A stretch of DNA of 64,000 bases from an uncultured Oscillospiraceae bacterium. Lineage in GTDB: Bacteria; Bacillota; Clostridia; Oscillospirales; Oscillospiraceae. How positions within the stretch are numbered: position 1 is the stretch's first letter; each line of letters begins with the position of its first letter. A model generated the notes under the pieces. That model did not search any database. It saw only the letters and a program-made list of their open reading frames with translations, and had not been told where the DNA came from. The stretch is from NCBI GenBank assembly GCA_950097245.1, contig CATNCS010000001.1:1-64000 (forward strand). The letters are read 5' to 3'. Below are positions 8,272 through 17,035 of this stretch, one piece after another. The translations under genes and the position numbers were made by a program.

Positions 8272-9357
8272 ATGAAACGGATCGGAATGCTCACCAGCGG
8301 CGGCGACTGCCAGGCCCTCAACGCCACCATGCGGGGCGTAGCCAAGGGTCTCTACAACATCTACGGCAACGAGGTGGAGATCATCGGCTTTATCGACGGC
8401 TACAAGGGTCTGATGTATGAGGACTACAAAAAGCTGTCCCCCATCGACTTCACCGGCCTGCTCACCCGGGGCGGCACCATCCTGGGCTCCAGCCGCCAGC
8501 CCTTCAAGCTCATGCGGGAGCCCGACCCCAACGGCCTTGACAAGGTGGAGGCCATGAAATACACCTACCGCCGCCTGCGGCTGGACTGCCTGGTCGTCCT
8601 GGGCGGCAACGGCAGCCAGAAGACGGCCAACCTGCTCAGTGAGGAGGGCCTGAACGTCATCGGCCTGCCCAAGACCATCGACAACGACCTGTGGGGTACT
8701 GACACCACCTTCGGCTTCCAGTCCGCCATCGGCCTGGCCACCGAGGTCATCGACTGCATCCACACCACCGCCGCCTCCCACAACCGGGTGTTTATGGTGG
8801 AGATTATGGGCCACAAGGCGGGCTGGCTCACCCTGAACGCCGGCATCGCCGGCGGCGCCGACATCATCCTGATTCCGGAAATTCCCTACAACATCGACTC
8901 CGTTATCGCCAAGATCAAGCAGCGGGCCGCCTCGGGCAACGGCTTCACCATCCTGGCCGTGGCGGAGGGGGCCATCTCCCAGAAGGAGGCGGCCATGGGC
9001 AAGAAGGAGTACAAGCAGCACATGGCCGAGCTGCTGGAGAAGTACCCCTCCGTGTCCTACGCCATCGCCGACAAGATTCTCAAGAAGACGGGCAAGGAGG
9101 TGCGGGTCACCGTCCCCGGCCACATGCAGCGCGGCGGCACCCCCTGCGCCTACGACCGGGTGCTCTCCTCCCGCCTGGGCACCACGGCGGCCCTGATGAT
9201 CTCCAAGGAGGAGTACGGCAACATGGTTGCCATTCAGAACCACGTGATTACCTCCGTCCCCCTGAAGGAGATCGCCGGCAAGCTGAAGACCATCGACCCC
9301 AAGTCCGACATCATCACCGAGGCCCGCCTGCTGGGCATCAGCTTCGGCGACGACTGA
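8272..9357 (+). CDS. pfkA: 6-phosphofructokinase
   Basis: A 361-residue enzyme that phosphorylates fructose 6-phosphate in glycolysis. The nucleotide-binding start TSGGDCQALNA, the loop VVLGGNGSQKT and the catalytic PKTIDNDLWGTD are visible, as are MEIMGHKAGW-like (here VEIMGHKAGW) and VPGHMQRGGTP for substrate binding. The donor-site pair is mixed: glycine in GGNGS, typical of ATP enzymes, with lysine in PKTIDND, as in pyrophosphate enzymes. Actinobacterial ATP-dependent enzymes share this mix, so ATP is likely but not certain. I chose the ATG at 8272 over a GTG at 8266 because AAAGGA lies ten bases upstream. Confidence 0.9.
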   Translation: MKRIGMLTSGGDCQALNATMRGVAKGLYNIYGNEVEIIGFIDGYKGLMYEDYKKLSPIDFTGLLTRGGTILGSSRQPFKLMREPDPNGLDKVEAMKYTYRRLRLDCLVVLGGNGSQKTANLLSEEGLNVIGLPKTIDNDLWGTDTTFGFQSAIGLATEVIDCIHTTAASHNRVFMVEIMGHKAGWLTLNAGIAGGADIILIPEIPYNIDSVIAKIKQRAASGNGFTILAVAEGAISQKEAAMGKKEYKQHMAELLEKYPSVSYAIADKILKKTGKEVRVTVPGHMQRGGTPCAYDRVLSSRLGTTAALMISKEEYGNMVAIQNHVITSVPLKEIAGKLKTIDPKSDIITEARLLGISFGDD

Positions 9358-9365
9358 TACCAAGT

Positions 9366-9398
9366 AAAAATGAGCGGTCTCTCAGACCGCTCATTTTT
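9366..9398 (+). terminator. Terminator of pfkA, also facing the 9.4-kb gene
   Basis: AATGAGCGGTCT and AGACCGCTCATT form a perfect 12-base stem around CTC. It has A5 before it and T6 after it, so it can act in both directions between the convergent genes. Confidence 0.9.
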
Positions 9399-9407
9399 TA
9401 TGTCCTT

Positions 9408-10739
9408 TTATTCAAAGGCCGCGTACAGCGTCATGGGCTCCAGGCTGTGCTCCGCCGGGAGGGCAACCGTGCCGTCCGCCCCGGGCTGAAACCGCACTGT
9501 CATCGTAATATTGCCGCCCTTGCGCTCCTGAATCGCCCAGCCGGCAAAGCGCCGGCCCGGCCGCTCCGGCGGGGCGGGAGGGGTAAAGCTGTGATCTCCG
9601 GAGGAGACAAACAGCCGCCCCAGCTCCTCCTGGCCGTCCATAAAGATCAGCCGGGTGTGGACAGTCTCCTCCTGGACGTCCATGTTTGTCATCTCAAAGG
9701 CCCGCCAGCCGCCGTTCCTCCTGTGGAAAAACAGGGTGCTGTCCATCTCATAGGGCTTGGCGGAGCCGTTGGCCCGCTTCACGTCCATGTGCATGGTCAC
9801 CCGGGCGGAGAACATGTCCTCCCCGTAGCGGCGGAATTCGCTCACTTCCTCGTTGCTGAAGGAGTGGCCGGCGGTGGTCTTGATCCAGATCTCACTGGAG
9901 CGGATGGTCTGGTAGATGGCGCTCCCGCTGTCGAAATACTGCTGAAGCTGGGCGGAGGTGGCCTGGCGGATCATATACCGGGCGTAGGTCTTTGTCGCGC
10001 CGATGAGGGCGGCCCGCTCCTCCTCGCCGGCCTCCTCCGCCGCCTCCTCCACCGCAAAGCAGCCGGCGTCAGCGTCGTAGCTCACGGGGACCTTCTGCCC
10101 CTCCCCGTCCAGCACGGTGACGTCCGCCTGCTGGATGGAGCCGATCTGCGTCTGCCACAGAACCGTCCGCCGGCCCTGGACCCCCTCGGGGAGATAGCGC
10201 TCCGCCGCCGTCTCGGTGAGCTGGGCCTGGCAGTCCTCCCCCAGCTCCTGGCCGTTGACCAGCACCCGCTGGCCGGCCAGGGTCCGGACCGACACCGTGC
10301 CCGTCTGGCCCAGCAGCAGCTCCACGCTGTCCAGCTGCCAGGCGGTGGTTCCGCCCTCCGTCTGGCCGGCCAGGGTGAAGGCGGCTATGTTTTCACCGCC
10401 CAGCTTGATAAAATACCGCCGGTTGCCGGACAGTCCGGCGGAGGTCTCCACCATGGTCAGCTCCTGCCCCCCGGTCAGCTCCTCCATGGTATGGATAAAG
10501 CTGTCCCGGTCCTGGTAGGCGCCCCCCTCCAGGCCGGCCAGGTCGTAGATCTGGCCCCAGTCCGCCGGAGAAAACAGGTCGGCAAAAACCGCCTGGCTGG
10601 TATGCTTGGGCTGGGAGGCCTCATAGCGGGTCAGCCAGGGGCGGAGCACCGCAAAGCGGATCACCAGGAACACCCCCAGCAGCAGAAGAAGGATTCCCAG
10701 CAGGACCTTGTAAAACAGGCCGATTTTTTTCTTTTCCAT
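9408..10739 (-). CDS. Membrane-anchored protein with C-terminal Listeria-Bacteroides-type repeat
   Basis: A 443-residue protein of unknown function. An uncleaved helix at residues 8-28 anchors it, leaving a large outer domain. The middle shows no known enzyme motif. The last 70 residues resemble the Listeria-Bacteroides (InlB B) repeat: a hydrophobic start, PGRRFAGWAIQ in the middle and an ending LYAAF. Such repeats are surface-exposed adhesion or spacer modules. It is the third gene of an operon with a GT2-GtrA protein and a phosphodiester glycosidase, suggesting a cell-envelope role. The ATG at 10739 is chosen over GTG 10742 for its spacing to GGAGGG. Confidence 0.6.
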   Translation of the reverse strand: MEKKKIGLFYKVLLGILLLLLGVFLVIRFAVLRPWLTRYEASQPKHTSQAVFADLFSPADWGQIYDLAGLEGGAYQDRDSFIHTMEELTGGQELTMVETSAGLSGNRRYFIKLGGENIAAFTLAGQTEGGTTAWQLDSVELLLGQTGTVSVRTLAGQRVLVNGQELGEDCQAQLTETAAERYLPEGVQGRRTVLWQTQIGSIQQADVTVLDGEGQKVPVSYDADAGCFAVEEAAEEAGEEERAALIGATKTYARYMIRQATSAQLQQYFDSGSAIYQTIRSSEIWIKTTAGHSFSNEEVSEFRRYGEDMFSARVTMHMDVKRANGSAKPYEMDSTLFFHRRNGGWRAFEMTNMDVQEETVHTRLIFMDGQEELGRLFVSSGDHSFTPPAPPERPGRRFAGWAIQERKGGNITMTVRFQPGADGTVALPAEHSLEPMTLYAAFE

Positions 10740-10751
10740 CACTTGCCCTCC

Positions 10752-11849
10752 TTATTCCCCATCCAGGGGCCGCACCATAAAGAAGGTGGGCATGCGCCGG
10801 GGGTCCTCCTGGAGCAGAGAGACGTTGTTCACCGTCTGCACCTGGCCGCCCTCGTCCCGCAGCAGCATCACGGTGGAGGAGCCGCCGTCCAGGTTGCAGG
10901 CGTTCACCGCGCCGTACTCCACCATCACGTCGATGATGTCGGCGTAGGTGGCCCCCAGGCTGCCCGCCTGGCGGCCGTCAATGCACAGGAAAATCACCGC
11001 GCCGTCCGCCCGCTGGCCGATGGCCGTCCGGGGGTTGTAGCCCGAGTTGGTGTTGTAGGCCTCCTCGTTGACGGCGCTGTTCATAATCAGCACCGGGCCG
11101 TAGCAGCAGCCGTCCCGGATGTGGGACTCTTTAGCCTCCTTGGCGGATATTTTTTTGGATACCACCAGGATATTGTCCTCGTTAAAGCCGGCAAAGCCGT
11201 GGTAGGAGCTGCCGTCGTTCCACAGCACCTCCCCCTTGGACACCACCAGCCCGCAGGGCACGCTGCCCACCTCCGGGCTGATGGTGCCGTTGTCAAAGAA
11301 GGCGCCGCCGTTGATGGCCGCCGCCGCCCCCTCCGTCTCAATCTGCTGGGTGATCCGGGTGCCCGGCCTGCTCCGGGCGTAGCTCCTGGAGGAGGAGGCC
11401 AGATAGACCCGGGCGGGGTCCCGGATGAGCATCACGTAGGCGTTATAGGTATCGCCGTGGACCTCCTCCACCCGCAGGCCGTCCGGGTAATCCGCCCACT
11501 CGTCGCCGCTCAAGAGGTCGTCCGTGCGGACCACCACCTGGGTGGGGTCGGACTGCTCGTCGGGCAGGTCGGCGGCCACCTTGGCCCGGATCTGCTCCAC
11601 CGTGTCGCCGCCGATGAATACCGCGGGCACCCACTTGGTGGCGCTGGCCTCCAGCAGAGACATGGTCAGCCGGTTCCGGGCGGTCTCGGAGGGCCCGTTG
11701 AACACCTCGTCCATAATCATGCACAGTCCCGCCACCAGCACCGCCGCCACCGACAGGATGGCCAGCAGGGTCCGCAGAATACACCGCAGAACGCGGCGGG
11801 GTTTTTTAGGGGCCACCCGCCTGCCCCCGGTGTTGCTTCCTTCGTTCAT
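10752..11849 (-). CDS. Membrane-anchored phosphodiester glycosidase (NAGPA domain)
   Basis: A 365-residue protein with an N-terminal transmembrane helix at about residues 20-42 and an outer phosphodiester glycosidase domain. This fold is shared with the mammalian uncovering enzyme NAGPA and with bacterial exopolysaccharide proteins. Hallmarks are AAINGGAFFDNG, the segment RTAIGQRADG, and IDGRQAG followed by NLDGGSSTVML. The family hydrolyses sugar-phosphodiester bonds, here probably in a wall or capsule polymer. Its start overlaps the stop of the GT2-GtrA gene by four bases, indicating coupling. Confidence 0.82.
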   Translation of the reverse strand: MNEGSNTGGRRVAPKKPRRVLRCILRTLLAILSVAAVLVAGLCMIMDEVFNGPSETARNRLTMSLLEASATKWVPAVFIGGDTVEQIRAKVAADLPDEQSDPTQVVVRTDDLLSGDEWADYPDGLRVEEVHGDTYNAYVMLIRDPARVYLASSSRSYARSRPGTRITQQIETEGAAAAINGGAFFDNGTISPEVGSVPCGLVVSKGEVLWNDGSSYHGFAGFNEDNILVVSKKISAKEAKESHIRDGCCYGPVLIMNSAVNEEAYNTNSGYNPRTAIGQRADGAVIFLCIDGRQAGSLGATYADIIDVMVEYGAVNACNLDGGSSTVMLLRDEGGQVQTVNNVSLLQEDPRRMPTFFMVRPLDGE

Positions 11850-12970
11850 AGCTGCTCGTTCCTTTCCTCTTTCTTTTCCGGCGCAAAAACCCAGCGGTGC
11901 TGGATCACATAGCTGCCTACAAACAGGGCCGTCATCACCAGCCCGTAGATCACCGTGCGGAGCAGGGTCTGCCGGTCGCCGATATGGGCGGCGCGGAACA
12001 CTCCCTCTGTCAGCAGAAACTGGGCCAGCAGCAGGGGGAGGGCCAGGGCGTAGTACCGGACCAGCGACCGGCCCAGGGGTCCGCCGCTCTGAAACACCAC
12101 CCGCCGGTTCAGGGAGAAGTTCAGCAGGGAGGACAGCACCCGCGCCCCCGCCGTGGCGGCGGCGGTGAGGGCCGTTCCGGTAAGCAGCCCCGCCAGCAGC
12201 ACGGACAGCAGGGTAAACAGCCCGGTATCCGCCGCCGCGCTGGCCAGGGAGCTGACGGCGTAGCGGAAAAAGTGGGCCAGAATCAGCCTGTAAATCCTCC
12301 AGGAGTCCCGCACCGGGTGAAAGTGGGAGCCCCGGTTCTCCTCCAGGTAGATGGTGCGGATTTCAACCTCCCCGTATGGGATGCGCCGGTCCTTCAGGGC
12401 CAGCAGCATGTTGGTCTCATACTCATACCGCGCTCCGGCCACCTCCAGCAGCGCCGGCAGATACCGGCGGGGAATGGCCCGCAGGCCGGTCTGAGTGTCG
12501 GAGAAGGTCTGGCCGCAAAAGATTTTAAACACGGCGCAGGTGATCCGGTTGCCCATCCGGGACCGGGGGGGCACCTCCGGCCGGGAGAAATCCCGGCAGC
12601 CCAGAACCACCTCCTCCCGGTCCAGCATCCGTTTGGCACAGGCCAGGGCGTCCTCCGGGTGGTGCTGGCCGTCGCCGTCCACCGTCACCACGCCGGGACA
12701 GTCGGGCCGGTGCGCCAGCAGCCAGGCAAAGGCGGTCTTCATGGCCGCCCCCTTGCCCCGGTTCACCTCATGGGTCAGCAGGGTGACCTGGGGCCGCCGG
12801 GCCAGCTCCTGAAAGTGGTGCAGGGTATCCGCGCCGCTGCCGTCGTTCACCAGGATAACCTCAGAGAAGCCCGCGGCCAGCAGGCCGTCTACGGTGGACC
12901 GCAGCTGCTCCGTGGGGTTCAGGGACGGAACGACCGCCGCTGTCCGGTTCCAGCCCTCCTGATTCTCCAT
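11846..12970 (-). CDS. GT2 glycosyltransferase fused to a GtrA-like membrane domain
   Basis: A 374-residue fusion. Residues 1-230 form a family 2 glycosyltransferase of the dolichol-phosphate mannosyltransferase type: VILVNDGSG binds the nucleotide, VDGDGQHHPED carries the DxD metal site, and QTGLRAIPR lies near the acceptor. Residues 235-365 contain four hydrophobic helices typical of GtrA flippases. The protein probably loads a sugar onto a lipid carrier and helps move it across the membrane. It is first in an operon with the phosphodiester glycosidase and the anchored unknown protein, with a promoter about 75 bases upstream. Confidence 0.85.
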   Translation of the reverse strand: MENQEGWNRTAAVVPSLNPTEQLRSTVDGLLAAGFSEVILVNDGSGADTLHHFQELARRPQVTLLTHEVNRGKGAAMKTAFAWLLAHRPDCPGVVTVDGDGQHHPEDALACAKRMLDREEVVLGCRDFSRPEVPPRSRMGNRITCAVFKIFCGQTFSDTQTGLRAIPRRYLPALLEVAGARYEYETNMLLALKDRRIPYGEVEIRTIYLEENRGSHFHPVRDSWRIYRLILAHFFRYAVSSLASAAADTGLFTLLSVLLAGLLTGTALTAAATAGARVLSSLLNFSLNRRVVFQSGGPLGRSLVRYYALALPLLLAQFLLTEGVFRAAHIGDRQTLLRTVIYGLVMTALFVGSYVIQHRWVFAPEKKEERNEQL

Positions 12971-13041
12971 GCGCTCCCCTCCTCTGTTTGGCCGTCTCTC
13001 TCATCCGGAGAAACAGCGCTTCCTTTCTTCGCGCTTTTTTG

Positions 13042-13070
13042 ACTATACCACATCGGTGCCGATTTGTCAC
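13042..13070 (-). promoter_or_regulatory. Promoter of the GT2-GtrA operon
   Basis: On the minus strand GTGACA (13065-13070) and TATAGT (13042-13047) are 17 bases apart. No other feature was seen in the 13.0-13.1 kb gap. Confidence 0.65.
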
Positions 13071-13137
13071 CGCCCTTGTGAAAAAATTAAAGCTTTTGGG
13101 AAATTTTTAATCTTTCTCATAAATCAGGGCCCCCGGC

Positions 13138-13761
13138 TCAGCCGGAGGCCCTGCATATCCGTACCAAATTTCGGGTGATCCGCCCGGTGAGGCCCCAGAT
13201 GGCCCGCCCCTGCCAGGGGTAGACGGGGACATTCTCCCATCCGTGCTGCCACCGGTAGTCACGGGGGATGCCGATGAGCTCATAGGGGAAATTTTCCGCC
13301 GGGGCGGGGATCAGCTCGTAGGTGTACTCCACGGGCTCCGTCTCCAGCAGGTGGGACAGGGGAACCAGAAAATACTCCTCCACCTCGGCGGGGTTGGGCC
13401 GCAGATGGGGGGTCAGCGCCCCGCTGTCCACCACCCCCAGCACGGGCTGCATCAGAAAGCTGGCCCGGTGGGCGATGAAATCCAGCCGCCCCAGCAGCCT
13501 GATCTGCTCAGAGGGAATCCCCAGCTCCTCCCAGGTCTCCCGCAGGGCGCACTCCTCCGCCGTCTCTCCCTCCTCCATCCGCCCGCCGGGGAAGCACACC
13601 TCCCCCGGCTGGCGGCGCATAGTCCTGGCCCGGACCTCGTAGAGCAGGTGGAGCTCCCCACGGTGCTCCACCAGGGGCACCAGCACCGCGTAGGCGCGGC
13701 GGGAGTCCATCAGGCCGGGGGTGCGGGCTTTGAGGGTTTGTTCTAAATTGGCTAAGTTCAT
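13138..13761 (-). CDS. NUDIX hydrolase (CoA pyrophosphatase type)
   Basis: A 207-residue NUDIX enzyme. The box is complete, from GGRMEEGET through LRETWEELGI, giving the glutamates that bind magnesium. The upstream stretch RRQPGEVCFPGG matches the UPF0035 motif of coenzyme A pyrophosphatases, so it probably trims CoA or related nucleotides. The ATG at 13761 has GAGGAA at proper spacing; that ribosome site is formed by the end of a repeat element. A stem at 13125-13152 overlaps the stop codon and may end transcription. Confidence 0.85.
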   Translation of the reverse strand: MNLANLEQTLKARTPGLMDSRRAYAVLVPLVEHRGELHLLYEVRARTMRRQPGEVCFPGGRMEEGETAEECALRETWEELGIPSEQIRLLGRLDFIAHRASFLMQPVLGVVDSGALTPHLRPNPAEVEEYFLVPLSHLLETEPVEYTYELIPAPAENFPYELIGIPRDYRWQHGWENVPVYPWQGRAIWGLTGRITRNLVRICRASG

Positions 13762-13769
13762 ACTTGTTT

Positions 13770-13907
13770 CCTCATCAGTCACCGCCTTCGGCGGTGCCAG
13801 CTTCCCCTAAAGGGGAAGCCTTTGTCCAACGCTACAGCCAATTGCACCGCCAAAAGCCTTCCCCTTTAGGGGAAGGTGCCCCAGTGTGCGCACTGGGGCG
13901 GATGAGG
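13770..13907. repeat. Hairpin repeat of the CCTCATC/GATGAGG family
   Basis: The ends CCTCATC and GATGAGG are inverted. Inside lie short stems: CACCGCC-TTC-GGCGGTG, CTTCCCCTAAAGGGGAAG, CTTCCCCTTTAGGGGAAG and GTGCCCCAGT with its inverse. It fills the argS-NUDIX gap. Related elements lie at 44.5 and 50.2 kb. Confidence 0.8.
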
Positions 13908-13914
13908 CCTTACA

Positions 13915-15666
13915 TCACATCTTCTCCGGCGCGGTGACGCCCAAAATATTCAGCCCGTTGGCCAGGACGGCGCGGGTGGCGTCGGCCAGCTTGAGGCGGG
14001 CGGCCTGGAGGCAGGGGTCGTCCACCATACAGCGGCAGGCGTTGTAGAAGCGGTGGAAATCCCCGGCCAGAGCGGTGAGGTAGCGGTTGATCCGGCTGGG
14101 GTCGTAGTCCCGGGCGGCCAGGTGGAGCTCCTCCGGGTACTGGGCCAGAGACTTCACCAGAGCCAGCTCCTCGGGCTGGGTGAGAACACAGGCGTCCACC
14201 TGCCGGGCGGCACATACCTGGGCCCCGCTCTCCTTCATCCGGGCCAGCAGGGAGCAGATGCGGGCGTGGGCGTACTGGACGTAGTACACCGGGTTCTCGC
14301 TGTCCTGGCGGACGGCCAGGTCCAGGTCAAAGTCCAGGGGGCTGGAGGCGGTCCGGTTGTTGAAGTAGTACCGGGCGGCGTCCACGCTGATCTCATCGAG
14401 GAGGTCGTGGAGGGCGATGGCCTTGCCTGTCCGCTTGGACATGCGCACCGGCTTGCCGTCCTGGAGGAGGTTCACCAGCTGCATGAGGACAATCACCAGC
14501 CGGTGGGAGCCGTCCAGGCCCAGGCCGTCCAGGGCGGCCTGGAGCCGGGCCACGTGGCCGTGGTGGTCGGCGCCCCAGATGTTGATGACCAGGTCAAACT
14601 TCCGCTCCTCAAACTTGTTCCGGTGGTAGGCGATGTCGGCGGCGAAGTAGGTGTAGAAGCCGTTGGCCCGGCGGAGCACGTCGTCCTTCAGGTCCAGCTT
14701 GTCCACCTGCTCCCGGGTCTTGCCCTCGGCCAGGTACTTTTTCTTCAGCAGCTCGGTGGTGTTCAGCCACAGGGCCCCGTCCTTCTCATAGGTCCAGCCC
14801 TTCTCGGTGAGAAGCCGGACGGTGTCCTCCACATAGCCGGAGCTGTGGAGGGAGGACTCCAGAAACCACTGGTCGTACCGGATGCCGTACTTGTTCAGGT
14901 CGGCCTCCATCTTGGGGATGTTCCGCTCCAGGCCGAACCGGGCCATGGCGGCGAGCCAGTCCTCCTCCGGGGTGTCGCCGGGGAAGGCGGCTCCATGTTC
15001 CACGCGGAACATTTGTGCTAGTTCTTTGATGTCGTCCCCGTGGTAGCCGTCCTCCGGGAATTCGTAATTTTCTGCCCCCAGGGTGAGCTGCATGCACCGG
15101 GCGTAGATGGACCGGGCGAATTTGTTGATCTGGTTGCCCGCGTCGTTGACGTAGAACTCCTTCCACACCTTCCAGCCGTCCCGGGCAAGCACGTTGGCCA
15201 GGGTGTCACCCAGCACGCCCCCCCGGGCGTTGCCCATGTGCATGGGGCCGGTGGGGTTGGCGGAGACAAACTCCACCATCACCTTCCGGCCCGCCCCGTC
15301 ATCGCCGGAGCCGTAGTCCGCCCCGTCATCCTCAATGGCGGACAGCACCTCGCCGTACCACTTGGGGCCCAGGGTGAAATTGAGAAAGCCGGGGCCGGCG
15401 ATCTCCACCCTGCTGAAGCAGCTGCCCTCCAGCTCCAGGTGGTCCACAATGGCCTGGGCAATCTGCCGGGGGGCCATGTGCAGCGCCTTGGCCCCCGCCA
15501 TGGCAAAGGTGGAGGCGTAGTCCCCGTGGGAGGTGTCCTTGGGTATCTCGATGGTGGCCTTTACCTCCGCCCCGGCGGGCAGAGCCCCTTCGGCGGCCGC
15601 CTTCTCATAGGCTGCCTGGGTCAGTGCGGCCACCTGGTCCCTGGCGGACTGGATCATGTTTGTCAT
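13915..15666 (-). CDS. argS: Arginyl-tRNA synthetase
   Basis: A 583-residue class I synthetase that charges tRNA-Arg. The HIGH-like signature is in SANPTGPMHMGNARGG, and the KMSKS-like site appears as VRMSKRTGKAI. An N-terminal additional domain for tRNA binding and a C-terminal DALR anticodon-binding domain ending in GVTAPEKM are both present. The ATG at 15666 has GAGGTG seven bases upstream. DUF1934 precedes it, as in Bacillus, separated here by a palindromic repeat. Confidence 0.96.
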   Translation of the reverse strand: MTNMIQSARDQVAALTQAAYEKAAAEGALPAGAEVKATIEIPKDTSHGDYASTFAMAGAKALHMAPRQIAQAIVDHLELEGSCFSRVEIAGPGFLNFTLGPKWYGEVLSAIEDDGADYGSGDDGAGRKVMVEFVSANPTGPMHMGNARGGVLGDTLANVLARDGWKVWKEFYVNDAGNQINKFARSIYARCMQLTLGAENYEFPEDGYHGDDIKELAQMFRVEHGAAFPGDTPEEDWLAAMARFGLERNIPKMEADLNKYGIRYDQWFLESSLHSSGYVEDTVRLLTEKGWTYEKDGALWLNTTELLKKKYLAEGKTREQVDKLDLKDDVLRRANGFYTYFAADIAYHRNKFEERKFDLVINIWGADHHGHVARLQAALDGLGLDGSHRLVIVLMQLVNLLQDGKPVRMSKRTGKAIALHDLLDEISVDAARYYFNNRTASSPLDFDLDLAVRQDSENPVYYVQYAHARICSLLARMKESGAQVCAARQVDACVLTQPEELALVKSLAQYPEELHLAARDYDPSRINRYLTALAGDFHRFYNACRCMVDDPCLQAARLKLADATRAVLANGLNILGVTAPEKM

Positions 15667-15697
15667 TTGTTCGCACCTCGTTCTCTGTATTCCGTGT

Positions 15698-15772
15698 GTA
15701 GGGGCGGACATTGTCCGCCCGCCTGATTATTTCCGGTTGCCCATAAAGCGGGCGCACAATGTGCGCCCCTAC
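15698..15772. repeat. GTAGGGGC palindromic repeat, copy 2
   Basis: The left arm is GTAGGGGCGGACATTGTCCG and the right arm ends GCGCACAATGTGCGCCCCTAC minus its first base. The arms differ at the core (GGACATTGTCC versus GCACAATGTGC), yet each stays self-palindromic, which shows compensatory change. It lies between argS and the DUF1934 gene. Confidence 0.85.
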
Positions 15773-15775
15773 AAA

Positions 15776-16225
15776 TCACTGCTTCAAACTCCCAAGGCCG
15801 CCCTCCGCCTCCTTCACGTTGATGCGGAAGATATTCCGGCCGGCCAGGGCGTGGTCCACCTCCACCGAGTAGTCCACCTCGATGTCGCCCCCCTGATCGG
15901 TGAGCCGGGCCAGCAGGTGCCGGGTATTCACACCGATGGTCATGGCGCCATATGGTGTATTGTACATGGACAGATGCCGGCGCCCCTCCTGAAACACCAG
16001 CTGGGAGTTGAACTCCCCCACCCGCATCAGAGTGACCTGCTCCCCATCCACCTGAATGGTGGTAAGGGTGCCCTCCAGTCCGGTGAGCTCGCTCTCCTGG
16101 TAGGACAGGGTGTAGCTCTCCCCGTCCCGGGCCAGACGGCCCTCCGTGACCAGTTCAATGACGTCGGGCAGCGCGCCCTCATACTTCTGCATCCCCTTGA
16201 TGGAGATGACCACTTCCTTTTCCAT
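15776..16225 (-). CDS. DUF1934 domain protein
   Basis: A 149-residue small beta-barrel-like protein of the DUF1934 (YwiB-like) family, recognised by the start KEVVISIKGMQ, the central SELTGLEGT and a late segment of the VDYSVEVD type. Its function is unknown. Location next to argS is conserved in Firmicutes. The ATG at 16225 follows GGAGG by five bases; its own promoter lies about 110 bases upstream. Confidence 0.8.
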   Translation of the reverse strand: MEKEVVISIKGMQKYEGALPDVIELVTEGRLARDGESYTLSYQESELTGLEGTLTTIQVDGEQVTLMRVGEFNSQLVFQEGRRHLSMYNTPYGAMTIGVNTRHLLARLTDQGGDIEVDYSVEVDHALAGRNIFRINVKEAEGGLGSLKQ

Positions 16226-16337
16226 AGGGGCCTCCAATACCTGGTGAGATTTGGCCTCGGGGCCGAAAATTTCCGGAACTCCCTGCCAGTCTGAGGTATT
16301 ATACACAGTTTGGCCCCCTATGTAAAGTATCTAGTTT

Positions 16338-16366
16338 ATTGTATGTCATTTTATCTGAAAAAACAA
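16338..16366 (-). promoter_or_regulatory. Promoter of DUF1934-argS
   Basis: On the minus strand TTGTTT (16361-16366) and TACAAT (16338-16343) are separated by 17 bases. It faces away from the promoter at 16390-16417. Confidence 0.6.
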
Positions 16367-16389
16367 GTAAAATTGCCGTGTTTCTCCAT

Positions 16390-16417
16390 TTGACAAATTG
16401 AAAATGGAGGCTATAAT
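16390..16417 (+). promoter_or_regulatory. Promoter of the 16.5-kb unknown gene
   Basis: TTGACA (16390-16395) and TATAAT (16412-16417) match consensus exactly, with a 16-base spacer. Confidence 0.8.
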
Positions 16418-16458
16418 GCTATATGAACCACTTCATACCCGGAGAGGAGGCATCCTCC

Positions 16459-16872
16459 ATGAATTTGGAGCTGAACAAGAAGCAGTTTCGCCGGCTGCTG
16501 GACCTGGTGTACATCGGAAATTGGATTTTGAACTCCACCCGCGGGGACCAGCGCTTTGCCGACTACGACGAGGTGGAGAGCCTGCTCTTCAGCCGGGCCG
16601 CCCTGGAGGGTATGCCTCAGCTGGCTGAGCTGTATCAGGGGGAGATTATCCCCTCCCGGGCCTTTGTGGAGGGGGGAATCCATGAGGCCATTGTGGAATA
16701 TGAGAACAACGTGTTCTTCGAGATTCTGGCCGAGGACCTGGCCCGCCGGGACATGGACGACGCTCCCATCGACGAAAATAACTACGCCGAGCTCACCAGC
16801 CGCATTGACGCCTACATCGCCGAGTTTGAGGAGCACGGGACGGACAACATTTTAGTGGATATTGAGGATTAA
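16459..16872 (+). CDS. Conserved hypothetical protein
   Basis: A 137-residue acidic, mostly helical soluble protein that I do not recognise. It begins NLELNKKQFRRLLDLVYIGN and has no signal peptide, cysteine cluster or catalytic motif. GGAGAGGAGG lies eight bases before the ATG and a consensus promoter lies 40 bases upstream, so it is expressed on its own. The internal tract FFEILAEDLARRDMDD and the acidic tail suggest a protein-interaction or regulatory role, but nothing specific can be claimed. Confidence 0.7.
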   Translation: MNLELNKKQFRRLLDLVYIGNWILNSTRGDQRFADYDEVESLLFSRAALEGMPQLAELYQGEIIPSRAFVEGGIHEAIVEYENNVFFEILAEDLARRDMDDAPIDENNYAELTSRIDAYIAEFEEHGTDNILVDIED

Positions 16873-16894
16873 AGCTTCTTGTCCTCGCAGCATC

Positions 16895-17035
16895 AAAAGG
16901 CCCCCTTTGTGAAGGGGGCTGTCCGCGAAGCGGACTGGGGGTTTCCTCTTATAGAGATAAATACATTTCAATAGGAGAAAACCCTCCGTCATTTGCTTCG
17001 CAAATGCCACCTCCCTTTGCGAAGGGAGGCTTTTT
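16895..17035. repeat. Hairpin repeat of the GCCTCCCTTTGCGAAGGG family, copy 1
   Basis: It starts with the stem GCCCCCTTTGTGAAGGGGGC, followed by GTCCGCGAAGCGGAC and CTGGGGGTTT. It ends with ACCCTCCGTC, CATTTGCTTCGCAAATG and CCTCCCTTTGCGAAGGGAGG followed by T5. Outer stems at both ends can act as terminators for the convergent genes at 16.9 and 17.0 kb. The copy at 30.3 kb lies in the opposite orientation. Confidence 0.8.

Noticed and set aside
5848..11912. Very long open frames opposite ppk1, pfkA and the 9.4-13 kb operon (up to 821 codons)
   Set aside because: They are shadows produced by high third-position GC in real genes; they lack ribosome sites, family content and domain structure.
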